Source of the DNA: Pukyongiella litopenaei
Lineage (GTDB): Bacteria > Pseudomonadota > Alphaproteobacteria > Rhodobacterales > Rhodobacteraceae
NCBI RefSeq assembly: GCF_003008555.2
Contig: NZ_CP027665.1
Span: 2,542,001 to 2,606,000, forward strand
DNA length: 64,000 nt
Direction: 5' to 3'
The translations under genes and the position numbers were made by a program. Of this stretch, positions 1-8,261 are shown one piece after another. Positions within the stretch are counted from its first letter, which is position 1; each line of letters begins with the position of its first letter. Below the pieces are notes generated by a model. It searched no databases, was not told the origin of the DNA, and saw only the letters and a list, made by a program, of their open reading frames with translations.

Positions 1-2
1 AG

Positions 3-257
3 ACCAGCGGTCCGGTCACCTACGGGGCCGGCCGCGTCGTCGAACTGCAATTCACCGACGCTGAAAACAGCCGCATCGACTGGATCGATTTCAACTATGC
101 GGTCGCGCTGCCCTGCGCCTTCACGAATTTCGTCACCTGTCCACTGGTGCCCGCCGAAAACCAGCTCGATTTCGAGGTGCTCGCGGGCGAGAAGCGCCCG
201 ACGGAAACCGTGGCGCGGACGATGACCTATCAGGCGCGGGCGGATGCGGTGGGCTGA
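3..257 (+). CDS. DUF1684 family protein, C-terminal part (cut by window edge)
   Basis: An open frame enters from the left edge and ends at a TGA. The 84 visible residues contain the DUF1684 C-terminal signature: a GAGR stretch, then a DFN-YAVALPCAFT segment, TCPLVPAENQL and an AGEK ending near the C-terminus. Members are small proteins, often with a signal peptide, of unknown biochemical role. The N-terminal half lies outside the window, so export cannot be judged. The gene is followed by about 230 bases without a gene before the sensor kinase, so it is probably a separate transcription unit. Family assignment is from motif memory; function is unknown. Confidence 0.7.
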   Translation, partial: TSGPVTYGAGRVVELQFTDAENSRIDWIDFNYAVALPCAFTNFVTCPLVPAENQLDFEVLAGEKRPTETVARTMTYQARADAVG

Positions 258-319
258 CGCGGGCCGACCCGCGCCAAGGGTCGAAATCGCCCGGTTGCCC
301 GAGCCTGTCAGGCAGATTG

Positions 320-391
320 AAACCGGTTCCGGTTTTCCAATACCATCGGAATTATGCTGAACCACGACGCCACCCTCGCCGGGTGGCGTCG
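320..391 (+). promoter_or_regulatory. Two inverted repeats in the leader region of the sensor kinase gene
   Basis: AAACCGG at 320-326 and CCGGTTT at 329-335 form a perfect dyad with a 2-base centre, which looks like a protein-binding site rather than an RNA hairpin. CGACGCCACC at 365-374 and GGTGGCGTCG at 382-391 form a 10-bp stem with a 7-base loop, without a T-run. The second could be the terminator of the DUF1684 gene or a leader structure of the kinase gene. Which protein binds the first is not known. Confidence 0.35.
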
Positions 392-485
392 GCGTGGCGC
401 GGCGTGGGAGGGAACAGGTCCGAAGTCGTGAGACCGGCCAGAGCGGATCCGGCAGCATCGGCGGTTTGCCAGGAGGTGTCTTGTA

Positions 486-3116
486 TTGAAGAACACGCAT
501 TCTCCGCTGCTTCGGTCGTATCACTCCTGGATCGCCAATGAATCGCTCGAGGATTATTCGCTGCGATATGCGGCGCGGTCATTTCGCAAATGGTCCCCCT
601 TCATCATCGCGAACACCGCGCTTGGCGGCATATCCTTTCTCGCGCTCGAAGCAATCGGTGCGGCGATCACGCTGAGCCACGGCTTTGCCAATGCCTTTCC
701 GGCGATCCTGGTCGCGATCGTGTTCATCTTCATCGCCAGTTTCCCGATCGCGTATTACTCCAGCCGCTACAATATCGACATGGACCTGCTGACGCGCGGC
801 GCGGGGTTCGGGTATATCGGCTCGACGATTACGTCGCTCGTCTATGCCACGTTCACGTTCATCTTCTTCGCGCTCGAAGGCGCCATCATGGCGCAGGCCC
901 TGTTGCTGCTGGCGGGAATTCCGCTGGTCGTCGGCTACCTGATCTCGTCCATCGTCATCATTCCGATCACCTTCATGGGCGTTACCATGATCAACCGCGT
1001 TCAGCTGGTCAGCCAACCGGTCTGGGTCGCGATGCAGCTGCTGCCGTTCGCCTACATCCTCTACGAAGACCCGGAGACGATCCGGCGGTGGACCGGGTTC
1101 ATCGGCACGCAGGAGGGCGGGAGCGCGTTCAACATCCTGTCATTCGGCAGCGCGCTTGGGATCCTGTTCGCCCTTTCCATCCAGATCGGCGAGCAGGTGG
1201 ATTACCTGCGGTTCCTGCCCGAGGAGAACCGGAAGAACAGGTCCGCCTGGTGGGCGGCCGTCATTCTCGCCGGCCCCGGCTGGATACTGGTCGGCGGGCT
1301 GAAGATCCTCTTCGGCAGCTTTCTCGCGGTGCTGGTCATTTCGGCCGGCCAACCCAAACAAACCGCGCTGGAACCGGTCCACATGTATATCCAGGCCTAT
1401 GAATACGTCTTTGCCGATCCGGGGCTTGTGCTGGCGGCGGCCACGATCTTCGTCATCATCTCGCAGGTCAAGATCAACATAACCAACGCCTATGCGGGTT
1501 CCCTGGCCTGGTCCAATTTCTTTTCGCGGGTGACGCTCTATCACCCCGGCCGCGTCGTCTGGCTGTTGTTCAACATCATGATCTCGCTCCTGCTGATGAT
1601 GCTGGGGGTGTTCGACACGCTCGAGGTGGTGCTTGCAATCTACTCGGTCATTGCGGCGGCCTGGGTCGGCGCCATCTTTGCCGATCTCGCGATCCTCAAG
1701 CCGCTCGGCATCAGCCCGTCATTCACCGAATTCAAGCGGGCCTATCTGCCCGATTTCAACCCGGTGGGATGTGGCGCGATGGCGCTGGCCTCGCTGGCCG
1801 CGTTCTTCGTCTTTGCCGGGTTTTTCGGTGAGCTTGCCCAGGCCTATGCCGCGCCGATGGCATTTTTCATCGCCTTGCTCACGGCGGTGCTGATCGGCGT
1901 CCTGACCGGCGGGCGCTATTACATTGCCCGTCCCTCGGTGGCGCTGGCCGGGCCCGGGGATGCAAATGTTCGCTGCGAGTTGTGCGGGTTCGAATATGAA
2001 CGCCCGGACATGGCCCACTGCACCTTCTACCAGCGCCCGGTCTGTTCCCTGTGCTGCAGCCTCGAGGCGCATTGCCACGACATGTGCAAGTCGCCGCAGG
2101 TCGCGGTGGGAACGGATTTCGGGACCAGCACGGGCGGGCTGAGGGCCAAGATCGCCCCCAACACGTTCAAGCGGCTCGTCAAGGCGGGCGGGATATTCCT
2201 GGCGCTTTCCGTGGTCGTCGCCGCGGCGATCCTGATCACCTATCGACTGATCGAGCCGGACCCGGCATCGACGCATCTCGACAGCAGCCTGATCCTCTTC
2301 GGCGTGTTCCTGGCCCTGCTGCCGTTGCTGGCGGTCGGAACCTGGTGGATCGTGCTGTCGCATGAGAGCCGCGAACTTGCGGAGCGGGACCTGTTGATCT
2401 CGCTGGAGGAACTGGAGAAGGCGCAGAATGACCTGGCGGCAAACGAACGCCTGGCCGCCATCGGCGAGGTTACCGCGACGGTCAGCCATGAACTGAGAAA
2501 CCCCCTGGGAACATTGGTGAATTCCGCCGACCTGCTGCGCCGTTCGGTGACCGGGACCCAGGCGGAAACCCTGGGCGAACTGGATCGGCTGCAGCGCAAC
2601 GCATGGCGCTGTGTCAAGATAATCGACGATCTTCTTGATTTTTCGCGGAACTATTCATTCTATGCGATAGAGATCGAACTGGACGGCTGGGTGACGCGGG
2701 CCCTGGCGGATATCGACCCGGCATTGCGGGCGCGGATCGTCGTTGAGCTGGGGTCGGAAAGCGCGGTTCTGGCGGATAGCGAGCGGCTGAGGCAAGCCTT
2801 CGTAAACATCCTGAACAATGCCGCCCAGGCCTGCGATCTCGCGACGAGTGATGCCCCGATCAGGGTGGCGACGTTTTCCGAAGGTGACGAGGTTGTCCTG
2901 GATGTGACCGACAGAGGGATCGGTATGACTGACGATGTTCGCCGCCGTATTTTCGAGCCGCTGTTCAGCACCAACGCCTTCGGCGTAGGCCTGGGGATGC
3001 CTCTGGTCCGGCGCATCATCGAGCACATGGGCGGAACCGTGAGGGTCACCAGCGAAAGCGGAACCGGCACGACGGTGCAGTTCCGCCTGCCGCGCGCGGG
3101 GGCGCCCGAGCCGTGA
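486..3116 (+). CDS. NCS1-type permease fused to a sensor histidine kinase
   Basis: 876 residues. Residues about 30-480 form a many-helix module like purine/cytosine/allantoin (NCS1) permeases. Residues 497-534 hold a cysteine-rich patch with eight Cys (CELC, C512, C520, CSLCC, C530, C534), probably a double zinc site. Two further membrane helices lie near 560-615. A coiled linker leads to a HisKA domain with the phospho-acceptor in SHELRNPLG (His668), then a HATPase_c domain with NILNNAAQA, DRGIGM and GLGMPL motifs. The start is TTG at 486, chosen because AGGAGG at 471-476 is 9 bases upstream and an earlier TTG at 481 meets a stop. The stop overlaps the GTG of the next gene (GTGA). It probably senses a nitrogen compound, by analogy with transporter-like sensors; the ligand is inferred from the formamidase neighbourhood only. 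Confidence 0.85.
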   Translation: MKNTHSPLLRSYHSWIANESLEDYSLRYAARSFRKWSPFIIANTALGGISFLALEAIGAAITLSHGFANAFPAILVAIVFIFIASFPIAYYSSRYNIDMDLLTRGAGFGYIGSTITSLVYATFTFIFFALEGAIMAQALLLLAGIPLVVGYLISSIVIIPITFMGVTMINRVQLVSQPVWVAMQLLPFAYILYEDPETIRRWTGFIGTQEGGSAFNILSFGSALGILFALSIQIGEQVDYLRFLPEENRKNRSAWWAAVILAGPGWILVGGLKILFGSFLAVLVISAGQPKQTALEPVHMYIQAYEYVFADPGLVLAAATIFVIISQVKINITNAYAGSLAWSNFFSRVTLYHPGRVVWLLFNIMISLLLMMLGVFDTLEVVLAIYSVIAAAWVGAIFADLAILKPLGISPSFTEFKRAYLPDFNPVGCGAMALASLAAFFVFAGFFGELAQAYAAPMAFFIALLTAVLIGVLTGGRYYIARPSVALAGPGDANVRCELCGFEYERPDMAHCTFYQRPVCSLCCSLEAHCHDMCKSPQVAVGTDFGTSTGGLRAKIAPNTFKRLVKAGGIFLALSVVVAAAILITYRLIEPDPASTHLDSSLILFGVFLALLPLLAVGTWWIVLSHESRELAERDLLISLEELEKAQNDLAANERLAAIGEVTATVSHELRNPLGTLVNSADLLRRSVTGTQAETLGELDRLQRNAWRCVKIIDDLLDFSRNYSFYAIEIELDGWVTRALADIDPALRARIVVELGSESAVLADSERLRQAFVNILNNAAQACDLATSDAPIRVATFSEGDEVVLDVTDRGIGMTDDVRRRIFEPLFSTNAFGVGLGMPLVRRIIEHMGGTVRVTSESGTGTTVQFRLPRAGAPEP

Positions 3117-4258
3117 CCGGGCGGCGCATGATCCTCGTCGTCGATGACGACATCGATTTCTCGGAGAGCCTGAGGCGCTTGCTGACACTCGAGAATTACG
3201 ATGTCCTGTGTGCCGACAGCGTCACATCCGCCCTGAAGGCCGTCGAGCAAAACGACATCGCGGTGGCCCTCGTCGACATCCGGCTCGGTTCCGGCGGTGA
3301 CGGTCTCGATGTCGTGCGCGAACTGCGCCGGATCGACCCCGACCTGATGTGCCTGATGATCACGGCCTTTGTTTCCGTCGATACCGCGATCCAGGCGTTG
3401 CAGGCCGGCGCCTATGACTATCTCTCCAAACCGTTCCATATCGAGGAAGTGCTGTCGACGCTGGACCGGTGTTTCGAGCGCAAACAGCTGCTGACCGCGC
3501 GGAAGCTGAGCGAGGAACGGCTGCGCCAGAAACAGCACATGGAGGTGATCGGCCAACTGGCAAGCGGTGTCGCCCATGATTTCAACAACATACTGGCGGT
3601 ATTGCTGAGCAATCTGCGCCTGCTCGAGGAACGGATCGGACGGGCGCATCCCGAGTTTTCCGAACTGGTCAGCGAAGCGATCACCGCGACCTTGACCGGC
3701 GGGGAACTGACCTCCCGCCTGCTCAACCTCGGTGCGCGACCGGGTGATCGGGACCATCCGATCGACCTGGTCGAGATGCTGCAGGGGTTCCTGGTGATGC
3801 TGCGCCGGACGCTGGGTCAGGGTTGGGACGCCCGCCTGGAGGTGCCGGACCGGATCGACCCTGTGACCGTGTCGCGCGGGTTGCTCGAAACCAGTTTGCT
3901 GAACCTGGCATTGAATGCGCGCGATGCGATGGAAAGCGGTGGAACCGTGACCATCACGGCCCGAAACCACGATGCCGGTTCAGCGCCTGCGGCGAACGGA
4001 ACCGGCGACGCGGCGGGCCGGTTCGTCGCGATTTCGGTTGCGGATACCGGAACCGGCATGTCAGGCGACGTGCGTGCGCGCGCGTTTGAGCCGCTGTTCA
4101 CGACCAAGAAACGCGGCGATGGAAACGGGCTTGGCCTGACGATGGTCGAGAATTTCGCGCATACCCATGGCGGATGGATCGGGATCGAAACGGCGCCCGG
4201 TCAGGGCACGACCATGACGCTATTCCTGCCCAGCGGCGTGCAGGCCGGACCTGTTTGA
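3113..4258 (+). CDS. Hybrid receiver / histidine kinase
   Basis: 381 residues in unusual order: an N-terminal receiver (acidic DDD at 11-13, phospho-acceptor Asp55 in VDIRL, Lys106 in SKPF), then a HisKA-like helix with AHDFNNILA (His155) and a HATPase_c domain (LNLALNARDAM, DTGTGM, GNGLGLTMVENF, GQGTTMTLFLP). AHDFNN is the H-box form seen in many hybrid kinases. GTG at 3113 overlaps the stop of the permease-kinase by 4 bases, so the two are translationally coupled and probably form a relay, the membrane kinase phosphorylating Asp55 of this soluble kinase. The 3' end overlaps the convergent OmpR-type gene by 39 bases. Confidence 0.85.
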   Translation: MTGRRMILVVDDDIDFSESLRRLLTLENYDVLCADSVTSALKAVEQNDIAVALVDIRLGSGGDGLDVVRELRRIDPDLMCLMITAFVSVDTAIQALQAGAYDYLSKPFHIEEVLSTLDRCFERKQLLTARKLSEERLRQKQHMEVIGQLASGVAHDFNNILAVLLSNLRLLEERIGRAHPEFSELVSEAITATLTGGELTSRLLNLGARPGDRDHPIDLVEMLQGFLVMLRRTLGQGWDARLEVPDRIDPVTVSRGLLETSLLNLALNARDAMESGGTVTITARNHDAGSAPAANGTGDAAGRFVAISVADTGTGMSGDVRARAFEPLFTTKKRGDGNGLGLTMVENFAHTHGGWIGIETAPGQGTTMTLFLPSGVQAGPV

Positions 4259-4996
4259 GGGCGCGAACACATAGCCGACACCGCGCACCGTCTTGATCAG
4301 CTGTGCGTTGCTGGCCTGGTCGCCCAGCTTGCGGCGAAGCTTGCCAATCAGCACGTCGACGCTGCGATCGTAGGGGGACCATGAACGGTTGGCGACGATA
4401 TCCAGGATCTGCTCGCGTGTCAGAACCCGCCCGCGGCGTTGCACGAGCGCGCGCAGGACTTCGAATTCACGGCCTGTAAGCCGGATCCGCTGGCCGGTCG
4501 GCGCGTTCAGGTGATACCGGTCGAGATCCAGCTTCCAGCCGGCAAAGCTGAGGAACGCGTCCTGTTGGTCCCGGGATGGCCCCGGATCGACGCGCCCGGA
4601 ATACCGTCTCATCACGGTTCGCATTCTCGCCAGCAATTCGCGCGGCTCGAAGGGCTTGGTCACATAGTCATCCGCACCGAGTTCGAGGCACACGACCTTG
4701 TCGATCGTGGTGTTTTTGCCGGAGATGATGATCAGCGGGTAATCATATTGAACGCGCAGCTGCCGTGCCAGGGTCACGCCGTCCTCGCCCCGGGGAAACC
4801 CCAGATCGAGCAGGATCAGGTTGAAGGCGTCATCCGCAAGCGCGCGGCGCATCTTCCGCCCTTCATCCGCGGTCTTTACGACAAAGCCTTCGTCGCCGAG
4901 GAACCGCTTGAGAAAGGTGCAGATGCCACGATCGTCATCGACGACCAAGACCCTGTTCGAGCGCCGTCTCCCTACCATGGGGCAAGCGTATTCCAA
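4220..4996 (-). CDS. OmpR/PhoB-type response regulator
   Basis: 258 residues from a TTG start at 4996; an ATG 18 bases further in (4978) is the alternative. An AGAGGAG at 4998-5004 is too close to the TTG (1 base) and rather far from the ATG (19 bases), so the start is undecided. Receiver: VVDDD, phospho-acceptor Asp64 in LLDLGFPRG, TKPF lysine. The C-terminal winged helix has RLTGREFEVLRALVQRRGRVLTREQIL and VDVLIGKLRRKL, typical of the OmpR/PhoB class, which binds direct repeats. It sits between the kinases and fmdA, and is transcribed divergently from fmdA. It is the likely output of the two upstream kinases and the likely regulator of fmdA; both are inferences from position. Confidence 0.85.
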   Translation of the reverse strand: MEYACPMVGRRRSNRVLVVDDDRGICTFLKRFLGDEGFVVKTADEGRKMRRALADDAFNLILLDLGFPRGEDGVTLARQLRVQYDYPLIIISGKNTTIDKVVCLELGADDYVTKPFEPRELLARMRTVMRRYSGRVDPGPSRDQQDAFLSFAGWKLDLDRYHLNAPTGQRIRLTGREFEVLRALVQRRGRVLTREQILDIVANRSWSPYDRSVDVLIGKLRRKLGDQASNAQLIKTVRGVGYVFAPSNRSGLHAAGQE

Positions 4997-5162
4997 ACTC
5001 CTCTGTCAAGTCGACTGGTAAGACGATGTAAAGGGCCGTCGATGTCCGGGCTGTCGTGAGGACGGCGCTGATACATGTGCCGTGCGCGAGGGGTAAATCG
5101 CGCAAAAACAAACAGATAAGACCATATCCGGCCCCGAAAATCTGTATGTCAGACTAGCCTTT

Positions 5163-5213
5163 GGTTACAAAAGATTACAATGCCGGGGCTCTCCGGGCAC
5201 AGAGCGATTACAC
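5163..5213 (+). promoter_or_regulatory. Direct TTACAA repeats upstream of fmdA, candidate response-regulator box
   Basis: TTACAA occurs at 5165-5170 and again at 5175-5180, exactly one helical turn apart, with a related TTACAC at 5208-5213. OmpR/PhoB-type regulators bind direct repeats with 10-11 bp period, and the divergent gene encodes such a regulator. The stretch from 4997 to 5313 otherwise contains no gene. No convincing -35/-10 pair was assigned. Confidence 0.45.
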
Positions 5214-5322
5214 GGCGTTGCTAGAGATTCTCCTATCCGCGCAGACCTCACGCAGATCGTACCGGATCACCAGCCACGGGGTGCGAATTTTCCGCCCCGG
5301 CCTACCCAGGGAGATGAACGAC

Positions 5323-6549
5323 ATGCCAAGAACAGTATTTGAAGTCGACCTCAACAAGGCCCCCGAAGACCACGACATCAAGACCCACAACCGCTGGCAT
5401 CCGGATATCCCGTTTGTCGAGATGTTGAAACCCAATGAAACGGTTCGCGTGGAATGCCACGACTGGACCGGCGGCCAGATCGGCAACAATGACAGCGCCA
5501 ACGACATCCGTGACGTGGACCTGACGCGGGTCCACTATCTGAGCGGCCCGTTCGGGGTCGAGGGGGCCGAGCCGGGCGACCTGCTGGTGGTGAACATTCT
5601 CGACCTTGGTGCCAAGGCCGATTCCGAATGGGGGTTCAACGGCCTCTTTGCCAAGGAGAATGGCGGCGGCTTTCTGACCGAACATTATCCCGAAGCCAGC
5701 AAGTCCTGCTGGGATTTCGAAGGCATCTACACCACCTCGCGGCACATTCCCGGCGTGCGATATCCCGGCATCATTCACCCGGGCCTGATCGGATGCCTGC
5801 CTGACCGCAAGCTGCTGGACGAAGCCAATCGGCGCGAGGCCGAACTGGTGGCGACCGATCCCGACCGGGTGCCGCCGCTGGCCGCGCTGCCGTTCTCGGA
5901 CACGGCGCTGATGGGACAGATGAGCGGTGACGCGGCCAGCGTGGCGGCCGCCGAGGCATGGCGCACGGTGCCGCCGCGCGAACATGGCGGCAATTGCGAC
6001 ATCAAGAACCTGTCGCGCGGCTCCAAGGTCTATTTCCCGGTCTATGTGAAGGGTGCCGGGCTTTCGATGGGCGATATCCATTTCTCGCAGGGGGACGGCG
6101 AGATCACGTTCTGCGGTGCCATCGAAATGGCCGGCTGGATCGATATCAGCGTCGACGTGATCAAGGGGGGCATGGCGAAATACAATGTCGTCAACCCGAT
6201 ATTCAAGCCCAGCCCGATCGACCCGCATTTCGACGATTACCTGATCTTCGAAGGGATCTCCGTCGACGAGCATACCGGCGAGCAATACTATCTGGATGCC
6301 CATGTCGCCTATCGCCGGGCCTGCCTCAATGCCATAGAATACCTGAAGAAATTCGGTTATTCCGGAGAACAGGCCTACATGATCCTGGGCACTGCGCCGG
6401 TGGAAGGACGCATCGCCGGCATCGTCGATATCCCCAACGTCTGTGCCACGCTCGCGATCCCGACCGCGATCTTCGATTTCGACATAAATCCGGGATCGGC
6501 CGGGCCGGCCAAACAGGTCTCTGGCGCCGACGTGGCAAGGACCAGCTGA
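5323..6549 (+). CDS. fmdA: Formamidase / acetamidase family (FmdA)
   Basis: 408 residues from ATG 5323, with AGGGAG at 5308-5313 at 9-base spacing; an in-frame ATG at 5314 is closer to that site and less likely. The frame is open further upstream, but that part does not resemble the family. The family hydrolyses formamide (or short amides) to ammonia and the acid in the cytoplasm. Visible motifs are ECHDWTGGQI, the NDSANDI segment, HYLSGPFGVEGAEPGDLLVV, and HGGNCDIKNLSRGSKVYFPVYV with MGDIHFSQGDGEI. The length matches characterised formamidases (about 407). It is followed by an AmiS/UreI-type channel and FmdB, the usual companions in amide-use clusters. Formamide is the best guess; short-chain amides are possible. 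Confidence 0.92.
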   Translation: MPRTVFEVDLNKAPEDHDIKTHNRWHPDIPFVEMLKPNETVRVECHDWTGGQIGNNDSANDIRDVDLTRVHYLSGPFGVEGAEPGDLLVVNILDLGAKADSEWGFNGLFAKENGGGFLTEHYPEASKSCWDFEGIYTTSRHIPGVRYPGIIHPGLIGCLPDRKLLDEANRREAELVATDPDRVPPLAALPFSDTALMGQMSGDAASVAAAEAWRTVPPREHGGNCDIKNLSRGSKVYFPVYVKGAGLSMGDIHFSQGDGEITFCGAIEMAGWIDISVDVIKGGMAKYNVVNPIFKPSPIDPHFDDYLIFEGISVDEHTGEQYYLDAHVAYRRACLNAIEYLKKFGYSGEQAYMILGTAPVEGRIAGIVDIPNVCATLAIPTAIFDFDINPGSAGPAKQVSGADVARTS

Positions 6550-6627
6550 CGCCGTCGAACCCGGGCAAGAGCGCATGCGGCCGGATTGGCTTTCCGGCCG
6601 CTGAACCCAACGACGAGGAACAAAAAA

Positions 6628-7137
6628 GTGCTTGGCTTTCTATTACTTTACGTCGGAGTCGTCCTCTTCCTGAACGGCCTTTGGCTATCCGGCAAGATCG
6701 AGGATCGCGAAATCGTCGTCATCAACATCGTGTCGGGGGTCGTGGCCCTGCTGGTCGGGCTCGCATCGGTGTTCGGCAGCGCGGCGGATGCCGGGTCGGT
6801 CCGGGCCGGTTCGCTGACATTGCTGTTCGCGACAACCTATTTCTGGGTGGCCTACAACCGCCTCGTCGCGGTGGACGGGCGCGGGCTGGGCTGGTTCAGC
6901 CTGTTCGTCTCGGTCACGGTCGTTCCGGTCGCGCTCAGGGCGCTGGCGACCGCCGAGACCACGCTGGATTTCTGGATGGGGCTCAACTGGGCGCTCTGGG
7001 CGGTGCTCTGGTTCATGTATTTCCTGCTGCTCGCCTTGCAGCGGCCGATCCTGCGGGCGACGGCGGTGGTGACGCTGTTGACCGGCATCGTGACGGGCTG
7101 GATACCCGGCTTCCTGATCCTCGAAGGCCTTCTCTAA
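6628..7137 (+). CDS. AmiS/UreI family amide or urea channel
   Basis: 169 residues from GTG 6628, supported by GAGGA at 6615-6619 (8-base spacing). The protein is almost entirely membrane helix, about six or seven segments, beginning LGFLLLYVGVVLFLNGLWL and carrying the conserved FATTYFWVAYNR and LNWALWAVLWFMYF stretches of AmiS/UreI. These proteins are inner-membrane channels for urea or short amides; UreI is proton gated. It lies 78 bases after fmdA and before fmdB, so it probably admits the formamidase substrate. Family call is firm; the substrate is inferred from context. Confidence 0.88.
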   Translation: MLGFLLLYVGVVLFLNGLWLSGKIEDREIVVINIVSGVVALLVGLASVFGSAADAGSVRAGSLTLLFATTYFWVAYNRLVAVDGRGLGWFSLFVSVTVVPVALRALATAETTLDFWMGLNWALWAVLWFMYFLLLALQRPILRATAVVTLLTGIVTGWIPGFLILEGLL

Positions 7138-7196
7138 CCCCCCATTCAATGCCCCGGCCGGTCGCGGACCGAAACCCAAGAAAGTGAGAAATTCGG

Positions 7197-7499
7197 ATGC
7201 CCATCTATACCTATGAATGCACCGAGTGCGGCGTGTTTGACACCTGGAACACGATCGTTGATGCCGCGAGCGAAATCAGCTGTCCCTGCTGCGCGAAGCC
7301 CAGCCAGCGCAAGGTGGCGCTGCCCGGCCTCAACCTGATGAACTCGACCTTGCGCGGTTACATGTCGCGTTCGGAAAAAAGCGGCAGCGAACCGCGGGTG
7401 GTGAACAAGAAACACCTGGCCGGATGCGGCTGCCCGATGTGCAAGATCGGGAAACCCAAGGAACGGCCCACGCGCTACAAATGGATGATCGGCCATTGA
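7197..7499 (+). CDS. fmdB: FmdB-type zinc-ribbon protein
   Basis: 100 residues. The N-terminus MPIYTYECTECG plus CPCC gives the four-cysteine zinc ribbon of the FmdB regulatory family; a second CGCPMC near residue 80 is characteristic of the longer formamidase-linked members. FmdB was named as a regulator of formamidase expression in Methylophilus, but its mechanism is not established. It ends the fmdA-amiS-fmdB run. Confidence 0.88.
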   Translation: MPIYTYECTECGVFDTWNTIVDAASEISCPCCAKPSQRKVALPGLNLMNSTLRGYMSRSEKSGSEPRVVNKKHLAGCGCPMCKIGKPKERPTRYKWMIGH

Positions 7500-7572
7500 C
7501 CGGGTGCCGGGGCGTCTCGGTTGCGGACCCCGGTGACGGTGCCGCGCGCATGGGGCGATCGGGGCCGGTGTC

Positions 7573-8238
7573 TCAGGAGATCACGGGATAGAACGGTCGG
7601 CCCCAATCTTCGGTGGGGCTGTCCATCATCAGGTCGATGAAGATCGGCATGAGAAAGGCCAGGATCGCGGCGCCGTCGCGGACCTGTGCCCGGTTGACGC
7701 CGCTGTTCCAGGTCGCGCCGCCATGCACCAGCTGGTTGCGCAGCACATAGAGGCGGTCGAAGACGAAGCTCAGAACCCGCGCGCTGTCGCCGGACTGAAA
7801 GGCCTGCGCGAAGGCACGGGCCGACGACCTGAAGCGGTCTTCCCAGTCGTCGAACCCGTCGATGCCGTTATGGTGCTGCCAGAACGGGTTGAAGACATAC
7901 CGGTTCTCGAGAAGCAGCCGAACCGGCCCGGAAAACTGATGCCAGACCGCCTTGTAGATGCGTTGATCCCGGTCCAGCGCGCACAGCCGCCCGAAGAAAT
8001 CGAGAAACGCCGCCCGCTCGCCCTGCGGGATGGACTGGAATTCCTGTTCGTCGGCATAGGCCGCGTTGAAGGCGATCCAGAGGAAGATGAAGCGTGCATC
8101 GTCATCCGCACCGCAAGTCTCGGCGCGGCCGATCCAGCTGATGGCGCGGTGGACGCGCAGCCCCATGGTCTCGGGGAACCCGGCGCGAATGGCGCGTTGC
8201 TTGTCCTTGAGGGTGGTGAATGTCAGGCTGTCGGGCAT
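7573..8238 (-). CDS. HEPN-like domain protein next to a WYL regulator
   Basis: 221 residues, mostly helical, no signal peptide. Near the C-terminus LRNQLVHGG carries the R-x4-H signature of HEPN domains (Arg167, His172), in the form seen in Apea-like HEPN proteins. Many HEPN proteins are metal-independent RNases in toxin or anti-phage systems; others are non-catalytic. An aromatic-rich stretch (YVFNPFWQHHNG) lies at about 114-124. ATG 8238 follows an AGGTAGGA-like site. It starts 23 bases after the stop of the WYL gene, so the two are an operon. Nuclease activity is not shown by sequence alone. Family call is moderate, function unknown. Confidence 0.65.
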   Translation of the reverse strand: MPDSLTFTTLKDKQRAIRAGFPETMGLRVHRAISWIGRAETCGADDDARFIFLWIAFNAAYADEQEFQSIPQGERAAFLDFFGRLCALDRDQRIYKAVWHQFSGPVRLLLENRYVFNPFWQHHNGIDGFDDWEDRFRSSARAFAQAFQSGDSARVLSFVFDRLYVLRNQLVHGGATWNSGVNRAQVRDGAAILAFLMPIFIDLMMDSPTEDWGRPFYPVIS

Positions 8239-8261
8239 GGGTCCTACCTTCGGAATTCAGA

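Noticed and set aside
5195-5221. Sigma-54 promoter before fmdA (GGCAC ... TTGC)
   Set aside because: The GG to GC distance is 22 bases instead of 10, so it does not fit the consensus.
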